From Hyphochytrium catenoides (Eukaryota > Sar > Hyphochytriomycetes > Hyphochytriales > Hyphochytriaceae), in NCBI GenBank assembly GCA_900088475.1, contig FLMG01004575.1:1-64000 (forward strand): DNA of 64,000 bases, written 5' to 3'. The notes below the pieces were generated by a model that was not told where the DNA came from, ran no database searches, and was given only the letters and a program-made list of their open reading frames with translations. Position 1 is the stretch's first letter; every line of letters starts with the position of its first letter. Below are positions 1-11,000 of the stretch, piece after piece. A program made the translations under genes and the position numbers.

Positions 1-1178
1 AAAGCAGGGGGAGGAGGGAGAGGGAAGAGGGAGAGCGCACCTAAATAAAACAGGAACGGGGCGGAAAAGAACAGACGGAAAGGAAAGATTGGCTCCAGTG
101 CGAGACTATAGCTTGTGGAGCTTTCCCAATGATAGATTTCCCGCAGCTTTGAAGTTTTGCATGGAATAAAAAGTTTCTCCCAATGTTGGAAGCGGTCAAG
201 GGTCCTAAAATTATCCGTGATTTATAATGGTGTGTGCTTGTCTTTCTGTCAGAAGGGGTGGACTAAGAAAGGTGTTTGGAATAACATTGCTCATATTATG
301 GTATAACACACTGCAAGCTGCAAGCCGTTCTTTATCGGCATTATGGTTATCCATCAAGTTCATCATCGTTTCCTACGATATCCACTCGGAGTTTTGTGTT
401 CGTATGTAGTAGTACAGCGTACGACATTCTACCTGCTCTTCCTCCTTGAAGAAAGGAACATACCCAGCGAAACGCAACCTTCGTACAACTGTACTACGTT
501 GTAACTGCGTACAGTAGCCCTCCAGTAGCCCGTAGGAGGACACATCACTCTTCTTTGACAAATATCTGGGCTGGCGCTGGTGCGGTGCTGGCGCTGCATG
601 CAGTCTGAAAGTTCTGAGACTTCAAGGTGAATCAAGATCAAGCCTTCTTTGTTCTTTGCCATTGATGGTTTACACAGTTGTTAGAACGGCGAGGAAACAA
701 CTTCTTCTCTTTGGTTGTTAGCTTGTGCTGTGTCAATCGACTGTTGCCGCTGCTTGGTGGTGTTCCGCACATCAGATCAGATGCGGCAACAGAGATTACA
801 GTGAAAACAATGACGAAGCACGATGCAGCCAGTCAGGCAAGGCGACGAGGGAGGACCAATGATAGGACGTGATATTCCTATAATGCGAGTATATATCAAG
901 TGGGGCGGAAGCGTGATATCTCTGGGTGGCAAGAAGCAAAAGATGTGTTTCTTTATCATATTCTCTAATAACTCTTCACCGCACCTTATTGGCAAACTAC
1001 CCACCCCAACTCGAGGGAACCCAGACAGTGCTGATAAATATTCAATCATACCACTACTATCACGGAGCAAAGAGGCACGGGCTTCAGGCCCCTCGACACG
1101 GCTGTGGTCCTGACGACGACTCAAGTGTAAGGACATGCTTCACTGATTCCAAGGAAAGCCCATCTGCATCATGCAGGG
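1..1178. other. No gene recognised (left edge)
   Basis: The stretch begins with a purine-rich GGGAGG-type run. It holds only short, mutually overlapping open frames without recognisable motifs or a coherent chain of exons. It follows the 3' end of the minus-strand F-box/ARM gene, so part of it is probably that gene's 3' untranslated region and possibly one more short terminal exon. I see no RNA gene. Confidence 0.5.
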
Positions 1179-3509
1179 TTAGCTTACTGAGGTCTCATGA
1201 AATGGATCTGCACCAAGTCCCATCGTACCTTTCTCCATACAGCTGTTCTCTGAATCTTCCATATCATGAACAAACCTCCACAGCAGCTTTGAGGCCATGT
1301 CTCGTACTATTGGACTTCTAGAGCGGAGGGACCTTAGAACGCCCGAAGCGCCGACTTTTGAGTTAAAGATGTCCGGAGAGTAGAGGTGCGACACAAGCCA
1401 CACCGTCGCATGCATACCAGCGCTGTCGAGGGGAAGCTGACATAGGTAATACCTCTGCAAGAAGAAAGGACTTTGTCAGACACCGACCTCAGGTCTCAAC
1501 TTGATACCCTAGCTTCCAATAGTCTTGGGCCCAATGGGCCACGCTTACCGTCAGCTCTAAACTTAGGGCGATATTGGTCTTGAAACTCCACGGATCCACT
1601 CCAGCGACTACCTGCATCACCGTCTCAGAAAGACTAGACCCTGGAAGCTGGGATGTATCAAGGTCGCAGCTCTGAAATGCTGTGCTTGGACCTGCATAGG
1701 AAGAGTGGTCAGCAAAGACCCTCGACTCAACCTCTGCATACTCTTACCCCCCTCAGAAGATCTACACGCGGTGCCAACGGCATCAGATCCTACAGTGAGA
1801 CCTGCTGCGGCGATTAGAGAGTATACGAATGCAATATCCCTGTGGGGGTTGTTTGGCGACCCAGTCTCTAGCCGCTGGATGAGAACCTCGGAAATGAAAC
1901 CAACGAAGTCTGGAAAATGCTTGAGAATGTCACCTCTAACTTGTTCACAGTAGGATACATTCATTAGGACTCCAATGGCATAGCTGCAGCATTCATCGAA
2001 GCTCTGCTCCTTCGCCAACCGCGCAATTTCAAACAAAATATTTGTACCGTTGGCCCTTTGCGAGGTGTCGGGCTGCAGAGACTGACCTTGATGAACCCGC
2101 AACTTGTTTGATGAGTTTCCATCACTTGCGTTCATCAATGTGGAGAGGATAAGACAAACTCTCGCATTTGATACCACTGACAAGCCAAGGCGGCGGACAG
2201 AGACCATCTCTTGTGCCAAAAGATTGAACAATATATCAATCCCTAGGTAGCAAGTCAGTAGGACAGCAACACACAGCCAGGCAGTTGCAAAAAGTACCAA
2301 CCTCCTAGCCGTGAGAAGTGGGCAGCGTTCGGCCGACACTTGAAAAGAATGTTACATATAAGTTCGAGCAATGTATTTGTTAGGGGACCACTGGTTTGCT
2401 TCAAGCAGCTGATAAGAGATTGGAGGAGGCCTAGAATACCAAATGACCGCGGGTACGTCATCTGCGGACAGCATGGAACGGATCGTTAGACTCTTCAGAG
2501 GAAAACCACAAGCGAGACGTGAACAGTTTCCGGCTTACCAGCAACTTGTCCACCAGCAACAAAGCCTTCAAGTAAACGATGTCGATGGTTGATGTTTGAA
2601 GAGCAGCATTGACGACATCTAGGCCTCCATGCAGGAGGACGACCCCCACCAAGTTTTTCCGTGTCAGGGAACAAAGCTCATCGAGGTGCTGGGTGAAGAG
2701 GAGGCCCGTCATGCGCTGGGTGGATACGGTGCGTTGTATAGCCTATAACGCCGTGGTGAGCGATCACTCTTGGTGATAGAACTGAAAGCCAAGCCCACGA
2801 AGGCGCCGTAAAGTAAGCTGTCTTACCACTATTCGGATCTCATCCTTCGGTGGAAGTCTATGAGGGCTTCGCATGCAAGCACGCAATAGTAAGTAGCTGG
2901 AATGGCAAATTGTTGATACGTCTCCACGTTGCACACCAAGAACCACTTTCACTTCGTCCTCAAGCTCTTCATCAGCATCGGTCTCTCTGACGTATTGTGC
3001 CAGTCGCCACAGGCCGCCCCAATGCTGCCGAATGACTTCCTGGATATGGCACTAAGTATCCTGCAATCGAGCCTAAACATGTGGCTGTCCCTCTTACCTC
3101 AATAGCAGCTCCAACATCCTTGTCGATGGTTATTCGACTCCGGAGAGATTTGCTTGCTAATGAGAGGTTAACAATTGAGGCTCCATCTAAGAATTGTAAG
3201 CTGTAGCCCACAAGGGAAGGGACAAGGCTTGTTAGGAGGTCTGCTGCTTCCAGAACCTGGTGCGTCTCGAACATACAGTCCATCATTGGCGGCAAAGCTT
3301 CCTAAATGGAAACCACTTTTATCTTCAGATCCGACTCGGTGAGTGAGCCAGCTATAACGGTCTCAACTGTGAGACTTCCTCATAACGAGCCCAGCTCTCT
3401 CAACCTAGGCTACCAACGCAAGATGGCTTAACTGCAACACAAGGTTTACGTCCTCTAAGTCTTTCTGGCAGCTGTCTAGGAGAAGTGGATTGTTCACAGT
3501 GTAAATCAT
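1179..3509 (-). CDS. F-box / armadillo-like repeat protein
   Basis: Multi-exon gene read from ATG near 3509, where the N-terminus is MIYTVNNPLLLDSCQ. An exon at about 3295-3110 carries an F-box-like helix set (SLQFLDGASIVNLSLASKSL), the motif that in SCF ubiquitin ligases binds SKP1. Following exons (2990-2830, 2710-2530, 2460-2290, 2250-1760, 1440-1179) encode leucine-rich paired helices typical of armadillo/HEAT repeats, for example LLQSLISCLKQTSGPLTNTL and LLELICNILFKC. The last visible exon ends at a stop near 1179. If the F-box call is right, the protein may recruit an ARM-bound client for ubiquitination; this is inference. No catalytic motif is seen. Exon joins between 1.44 and 1.76 kb are uncertain, and the start could lie further upstream. 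Confidence 0.5.
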
Positions 3510-4002
3510 GAGCCTGGCGGGCGACAGAAGTGACAAGAGGAGACAGGATAAGCGCAGCACACAATGACCCAGCCAGAACGAAGAGAAGCTCCTGCTTCTT
3601 GAAGCAGGAAGACAAAGAGTGGCAAGTACAACATCAGGATTCTGATTACGGTCCGCTAACGGCTACTAGTGCGATCAATAGGAAAGGCGCTTTGCAGTTG
3701 ACGCACACCCTTGTACGGCGCACAACAGGGTGTAGCTCAATCTGTGCAAATAATTGTCGGGCATGAACAATGATGTTGCAGGCAGCGGGTTTATTGATTA
3801 TTACCATCAGGCTTTAGAGTGTAAGTCTCTTGGGTTGCCAGGTATGGAGCAGCAGGATCAGATGCAACCCAAGCCTTTACCTGCTAGGGTATAGTCTCCA
3901 TGGCTTTGTCATAAAGGCTTCGACTTCCCAAGGGCGCGATGTCCAATGTAACCTCGCTGGAGGCCTCAACACCCCTACAGCCAGCCATCAATAGAAAAAG
4001 TT
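3510..4002. other. Intergenic, nothing recognised
   Basis: Gap between the 5' end of the F-box/ARM gene and the 3' end of RPN8, both on the minus strand. It should contain the RPN8 3' untranslated region and the F-box/ARM promoter. A minus-strand open frame continues a little way upstream of the chosen ATG at 3509 without offering a better start. No motif or repeat stands out. Confidence 0.5.
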
Positions 4003-5497
4003 TCAGGGCTTCGAGTCAGCATTTTTCTTCTTTCCCTCTTTGCCATCTTCGTTCGCCTGTGAGTCTGGAGCCTTCTCATCCGTAGCCTTCATGCCGACAA
4101 TAACGATTAGTCAGCTAATACATGAATATGGCAGAATAGTCTTCTTGAAGCTGACCTTTGCATCCTTTGTTGCTTTCTCTTCACCTTCAGGTTGGTCCTC
4201 ATCTATGTCTCGGTAACGGATTTTGTTGTTTACGAGATTGTGCAAGGCGACAACGGAGCGGATAAGGGCAGAAAGATACATAACCTGACACAGAGCAGCG
4301 AGGAGGTAGATTTCAGGGTACAGCTCGGTCCAGTCCCCCGCAGTGCATGCAAAGACATACCAGGTACATGTCATTGGTCTTCACAAACATCGATCGAATC
4401 AACTCTTCCACGTTGAGATTGGGGAGAAGGTTGAAGATGGTCTGCATATTGTAGATAATCTGATGGTTGACAGGCAGCTTGCCGCTCAGGACATTCTGCA
4501 GATATTGCTGCATTTCCTCCAAGCGCTCGCGAAGGCCAGAAAGAGCTGTCATTTTGTACTTGATCTGTCAATAGAAGCATATTAGCAGTAGCATGGTGCA
4601 GGCTCGCGTTTTTGTTAAGATACCTGATTGGCCAAGACGCTGACTGACGGGTCATTGATGTCCCTGAGAAGATGCTCGACACCGACCTGGTCATCCATGC
4701 ACCTGTCAGAGCATTGCTCTGTTCGTATAGCAAACGACCTTTATCCAAAATAGCCTCACCTCTTCTGCCTCATAAGCGCCAATACTACTCGGAATATGCT
4801 TGAAAGTTCTCTTGATGGCCTTACCATCCTGAAGGAGAGCCTGAGGTCAGCAACTAGGGCTATTCGGGGCTGTAACACGAACTTGAATGATTACCTCCTC
4901 AACCTCTTCAATCGTACCATATGCCTTGGTGGGTATCCCCTCCACAGTAGGCCGGACATCGCAGATAACCAGCACCGGGTTAGGAGTGTATCTTCTGAAA
5001 AGCTCGTCAATCTCCAGATCAGCTTCACGAATTTTCGGCCCAGTGCTGTAAAAGCCAACGATTCTTTCCTTTGCTAGTAGTAATGAGGTTGTTAGGTTTG
5101 ATGGACTGTAGGCCATTGTTCACGAAGACTGCACCGTTGATCTTTCTTGACATGTTATACATTGTGTCTAGAAAATTGTGATCCAGGTACCAAACCTTGG
5201 GGTTCTTTAGATCCTCCTCGAAAGGAACTGGAGAGACAATGGACTTAGACAAACTATAAGGCTGATGTTTCACGAGAGGCTTACCAGCAAAGCTGTTCGT
5301 GATGTCCACCTTGCCCTTAAAAGTGGTTCCCAAGAGAACACCGACTACTCTTTTCTTTGTGTCTTTCGCAACTCTGTGAAGTCAGTCAGCTAAATAGATA
5401 ATTCCAAAGGCAGCGACGAGCTAACTAACCTGTTATAATGATCAACTATACTCAGGAGGACGAGAGGATGTGTGACAATCTCAGTGGGAAGCGACAT
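4003..5497 (-). CDS. RPN8: 26S proteasome regulatory subunit RPN8 (PSMD7)
   Basis: Structural subunit of the 19S proteasome lid, where its MPN domain pairs with the deubiquitinase RPN11. The ATG at 5497 gives [20 protein letters not shown], matching the family start. Later exons give RVVGVLLG, a tract like NSFAVPFEED split by an intron, [13 protein letters not shown], the [11 protein letters not shown] loop, and [12 protein letters not shown]. The C-terminal helical region has [19 protein letters not shown] and the conserved [18 protein letters not shown]. As in other RPN8 proteins the zinc-binding JAMM motif of RPN11 is absent, and the usual YHTGP reads YSTGP. The protein ends in an acidic/lysine-rich tail ([16 protein letters not shown]). 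Length and exon order fit the family well. The nearest gene upstream, the hydrolase at 6.5 kb, is transcribed in the opposite direction. Confidence 0.93.
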
Positions 5498-6489
5498 CTT
5501 TCCAGTGACTTGAGTTCAGCCTCGGCCGCTACTATACGTACCCTTGACCGTTAGAAGAAGTCAGGAGAACGATCTGAATTTCCTGCTTACTGAGTCTCCA
5601 GATAGTTTACAAAGAAGATCTGCTGTCCTCCTTATCCGAATAGCAGAGGTCTTCTTGCAGCCAAATCGCGCTTTCCCTTGCGGCGTCTCCCGGCAGATCG
5701 GCTCAGCATCTGACATTGCGTTCTCTGGAAGCCGATTCTTCTTGCTGTGAAAATCTTGCAGATCCTATCTTTATTAGACGCACATTATAACAAGGGCCGT
5801 TTGAGGGACCGCAGTACTCCCCCATGACCCAAGCTCATTGATCACTGGTACAAGAATCTAAAGCATGATCAAACGCATAGATTACCATGAAAAGGTTAAT
5901 CTCTCTGATCCGCAGACTGATAACAACCTTGAACCGCCTAGCACCAGACATCCCCCAGGTACAAGCTACAATCAAGCGGGGGCACGAATGTTGGCTCTGA
6001 TGCCAGCACCCAAAGCACCGAAGTGGTCGGGTCACTCAGTCACAGGTGCTGTGTGCTGCTCTGTCACGACTCGAGACGATGAGGGATGCACTCCATCGGG
6101 GGAACTCTTGGCACTACTCGTACATCATAGTCTTTGCGAGGTCTCCATCCTCAGGTGAATAGTATCTCTATTATCCGGACACCAACGGCCGGTGGCAATG
6201 CCTTGCGGGACGAGACAGGGTCTAAGTCTGGGCTTTGTGCAGCCGCGTTGACCCGAAGCTTCGTTTACTGTCACTGGGTTCTACAGCTCCTGTACGGCTG
6301 TCACCACCGCGCCAGCCATCAACAGCTGTTTGCGGTCTCATATTATAGGAAAACTCCGCTTTTGCCTTTTGAAGCCCAGATCAACACCCCCAACAACTTC
6401 GCAGTTCCCCGATGGCTCAGTGGTACACCTGGTCGCAGTAGGGGTTTAGCTCAGCCCATGAAAAAAGCAGGCTGCTGCCCTAGGTGACT
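5498..6489. other. Divergent intergenic region
   Basis: About 1 kb between RPN8 (leftward) and the hydrolase gene (rightward), so it should hold two promoters. Several open frames of 60-120 codons cross it, but none has family motifs or consistent splice signals. I cannot point to a TATA element with confidence. Confidence 0.5.
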
Positions 6490-7926
6490 ATGACAGCTTT
6501 CGATAAGAATGGACAGAAGGCCTGGTACCACGATGAAGGTTTTGCCGGTGGCTTCTTTCACACCTACGATGCCATCTCTTTCGATGCTGGCTCCACGCCT
6601 AGAAAAATCCACGTCTTTCTGCCTTCGGACTATGAAGAAAGCGAACGGCAATATCCAGTGCTCTACTTCCAGGATGGCCATCAGATATTCTGGAACGAAA
6701 CAGGAGGCCGAGGCTGGAACGTTGGACGGACACTAAGGTAGGCAGCTTCAGACTATCCTTATTGGATAGATATACTGATCGTTGAATGTATGTTTGCAGC
6801 GAACTGTATGAGCTTAATCAAACGGAAAAGGTGATCATTGTAGCTATCTATCCGCTGGATAGAGACTATGAATACACTCATACAGAGTGGGCTGAGGGGA
6901 AGTCTCATGGCGGACTCCAAGGCTACGCCAATTACGTGGCGAATGTGCTGAAGAAGTGGATTGATACTACTTACAGGACAGTATCTACTAGAGAGAGCAC
7001 AGGAGTGATCGGATCAGGCCATGGAGGTATGTGGAGAGGTCAGAGCCTACCGGATCGTGACTCTTTCATTGTTACACTCTTCTTTGGCGGAGCTTGTCTC
7101 TTCATAGGGCTTTCTCTCTCTTCTATGACCTTACCTTCTGACTCCCACTCTACACTGCCCTACATCCAACCATCTGCCTTCTTCTTTCCCATTGACAGGC
7201 TTGGCCTCCTTCTATATTGCCACCCGCTTTCCACACTTGTTTGGGTTTGGGGGCTGTCTCTCGTCTTCATTCTGGGTGGGGATGGACATCCTACCAGATC
7301 CTTGGATGTTCCGGGACTCCATCTCATTCACACATATCCAGTTCTTTAAACCGCCGATAGAGAAGTCTCCACTGCTGCAGCAAGTAAGACCTCTTCCTCA
7401 AAACGCTCTCTCACATTCATCCTCATACTACTCTCTCCATCAACCTCTTGCTCCCTTTGTCTATCTTCTGGGCTCCTCTCTACACGGTCCGATAGTTCGC
7501 TCCTACTTCTTCTGACCGAGCTTGTCCGTCATTCAGGTCAGAGATATTCTGGCAAATAAGGCAGTGCGTCCTAAGCTTTGGATAGATTGGGGTCTCCGTC
7601 GGGACAACGAATTCCAGAACGCGGTGCTGGAAAAGATGTGCGCAGAATGGTCACAGGAGCTAGTGCAGCTGCTGGTGGACAAGTTTGGCTATGAGCGAGG
7701 GAAAGATCTTTACGTTCATGTGGATCCTATCGGAGGGCATGATGAAGATGCCTGGGCCCACAGATTTGGTCTTATAATGAGGTGGCTTTTTCCACGACCT
7801 CAAGAAGAGCATGGTGAGGGGGAAGGGAGGCTGGAAGTTGCGCAGGGCCCGTCGCGGCAGGTAGATGGAAGGTCGATTAGGGAAGCAGAGTATAGGAACG
7901 GTCCAACGAGGAGCCATATTGAATAG
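6490..7926 (+). CDS. Esterase-family alpha/beta hydrolase (possibly inactive)
   Basis: The ATG at 6490 starts MTAFDKNGQKAWYHDEGF. The fold is that of the enterochelin esterase/esterase D family (PF00756): RKIHVFLPSDYEE, YPVLYFQDGHQIFW, KVIIVAIYPLDRDYEYTHTE and LQGYANYVANVLKKWIDTTY. A second intron (about 7026-7198) splits the nucleophile elbow, and the joined product reads GSGHGGLASFYIATRFPHLF. In this family the elbow is usually GSSMGG, with serine as nucleophile; here the expected serine is glycine. The C-terminal histidine region is kept (GGHDEDAWAHRFGLIMRWLF), and WIDWGL occupies the usual acidic strand. The chain ends at 7926 after a charged tail. It may be a non-catalytic member or use another residue. 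Introns lie near 6738-6799, 7026-7198 and 7384-7536. Confidence 0.8.
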
Positions 7927-8064
7927 AAACAGATATGTAAATATTTTTCAAGGAAAGAACTTGTCGTAGACACCACCTTCCTTCTTCTTTCTCTCCTAGT
8001 ACACTGTCCCTCGTCAAAGCTCTTCTCTCACTCCATCTGTTGTCTTTTGAGGCTAGCTATCGGT

Positions 8065-11000
8065 TTAAAAGTCCTTGAACCAAGTGTCGTCTCCTTTAAA
8101 AGGTTCTCCCACGTCTAGAAGTGCATCCTCCGTAGGAGTAGAAGCTGTAAGTTCTGCATACTTTGTCTTGGCAGCCTCAGCGAGTGGAGCCTGAGAAAGA
8201 GATCAGATATTAGTACGCATATACCCCTTCTTCATCGCCCCTTCATCCTTATTAGGCCGATTGTGCCAAAGAACGCTTAGCTTACCTCTACCAGTCCAGT
8301 TCTGAGTTTATCCCAGTCAATGCTTGAGAAAAAGGCATGAGTCTGCAGCTGTCTTCCCGGATCATCTAAAGAGGAATGCCGTTAGGTGGCAAGTGTTAGC
8401 GATATATCGTGCCTCTTCTGAGCATGTCACATATTGCCGCTAAAACCTTTCGCTTATAGTCACCATCTCTTCTATGCTATAATAAATATTTCCCTCCTTT
8501 CGCGGTAGCTAAAGGCCATTCTGTCTCTCCGCTCATCTCACTTACCTTGTCCGCCAGGGATCATTGAGTTCCGAAAGCCTAGACGACCTGCCGGTCGTGG
8601 ATTGATAAGACCGTTCATAATGTCCCTTGCGTATGGGCTCACGCCTTCAGGGATATTAAGGCCTCCCTATAAGCATGCTTTTAGCTAACCGTTCGTGTAA
8701 ATGGCAAGAGCATCACGCCAGTAAACGTCCATTGCATACCGGAGCAAAGCTGGCAATTCGCTTGTAGATTTCCATCTCGTCATAAGTCTCATTGTAAAAT
8801 GGAGTGTTGCCAGCTAGCAACTCGTAGATAAAGATGCCCAGTGCCCAAAGATCACTTGCTTGACCGTGGCCTGATGTGTAACAAGGGAGATCAATTGCTG
8901 CAAAGTGCAATCCCTTCTAGAACACCATTTGCTATATATGGCACTCAATGGTTCTCCGTCTGTTCCCCTGCTCCCAAAGTATCTTTTTGCAAAATTGTGA
9001 GGCAATCAATGATACTCGTGTGCTCTCCTGCTCCCAGGTAATGGCTAGTTTGCCTTACCGTGCCCCTTCACTTGCTCGGGGGCAAGATACTCCGCAGTTC
9101 CGCACAGCGTATATGTTCTGCCAGTGCCGACGTACTTGGCTAGGCGAATATTCGTCAAGCAAATGTGACCATCTTTGTCCATTGTGAGCATCTCCGGAGA
9201 AAGGGCGCGGTACACGTAACCAACCTGTCGGCGAGGCGGAGAACAGTGAGAAGAGGTAACGCCGTAGAAACAGAAGGCGAGGAGCCACACACACCTCATG
9301 CAGGTAGTTAAGCGCAAGCACCACTTCAGCGGCGTAATACTGCGCCACCCTTTCAATCTGAGGAGTCTGGTCCAAGAAGGTGCTGAGATCAGCTACTATC
9401 ACTCGCTGCAAAAGCATGTGGAGGGATGTTTCGTCATCGAGAGTTGCAAGAAGAGGCGCCAGTGCATGCGTGCCGCCCGTAAGGGTAGCATAAACGTCTC
9501 TTTCTCCCGCAACTTGAGCCTGTAAACCTTCCGAAACGACCGCACGCTTGTTAGCGCTTTTAAGGGTATACTCCTTTCTTGTAACTTTGTTCCGAACCAG
9601 ACGGAGCACCTAGGAATAATGGCGGGTCAGTTTAATAGAGACCAACAGCCATACGCCCGCCCCTCCTGCAATGTTTCTTTCATGTCTCGTTCCAGCGATC
9701 GGTGGATGATTCTGACCCAATCCCATAGAGTTTAAGAGGGCAAGTCATTGTCGGGCGCTTAACTATTTTCGCCTGATTATTGTTCTTATTGCATTGGCCA
9801 GTGATGTCCATTTCTCAAGCCGTTACTTTCCTTGTTCTTGTCCGCATATCGTAAGCCATACCCACTGACTTACATGGCTATCTCCATCATTCCAGACTTC
9901 TGCAATGACCTCAATATCCTTGATCCCAAAGTTCCACTCTTCTTTGTTTATCGTCCGATTGGTGGTCAGGGAGTTGGGGGCAGGGACAAAGTCCCCATTC
10001 TGCGAACGAAGAAAGCAATCGCAGTTGCGTGCAATTTAGAGAGAGAATATAACAAGGCGGTCTCCTTAAATAGAACTGCGCAGGCACCCAGGCACTAAGC
10101 AGCGAGAAACAGCAATCATCTTGGACCCAGAATTTTATGAGTGTAGTAGGCTTGACCTAGGATTACAGCCAGCACCGGAAAGAAGAAAACTGCGTACCTT
10201 CCAGCTTTTTTTCATTTGCTCAAAGTCTTTCCCCAGTTGCCTCCGTTTTGCGTCCAAATCTATCAGGTAGCGTAGTGGTCCTAAGTACTTTTCAAAATCA
10301 TCGCGATGGATATGCAGACACTTGACTTCTTCGGATGAAGCTACTACATCGGCCATTCTATCAAAGTGCAAAAGCATCAGTCTATTGCAGATATATCGCT
10401 CATTGGAGTACAGAGAGGATAAAAGCAAAAGCCAAATGTCATGCTTGATCCGTACTAAGAACCAAACGAGCGGAGGAGCAGTAGGACAAGAGGTGGGGAT
10501 AGGACACGCCGAAGTAAATCAGCTGGAGGAGTTAGGTCTTAGCAAGCAACCAGAGCTCAGGGGAGCAGGTATCCCGGTGCTTACCTGGGCTCTCCTGTCA
10601 GCAAACCTCTTTCTCCAAAGTATTCGTGTGCGCCTAAGCTCACTGGCGGTCCACTACCTGATTCCACCTTTACATCTCCTTGGACTATAATGTAGAACGT
10701 GTCACCGATGTCCCCGGCCTTGATAATTTTATCACCCTTCTTAAAAGTGACGGCTTTCAGAACCTCTGCAAGCCGTTGCAGTTGCGTGGTCTTTAGAGGT
10801 TTCAGGACATCCACCTTCCTTAGCACTTGAACCATGTTACGAATCTGGGTTTACGGCCCCCAAAAGCGCGCAGGAGAGAGACCAATAGTAAGCAATTTTG
10901 GCCAGCGCGCCTTAAGGAATGGAAAGATGCCCAAGCGGAAAACGTGAAGAGGGGCAAAGTGCCAACAAGTAGGTGATAGAGAGCCGCGTAGAAGAAAACG

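Noticed and set aside
6410-6470. tRNA-like words (GGCTCAGTGGTA, GTTTAGCTCAGC)
   Set aside because: They resemble D-arm sequence, but no matching acceptor stem or T-arm could be found around them.
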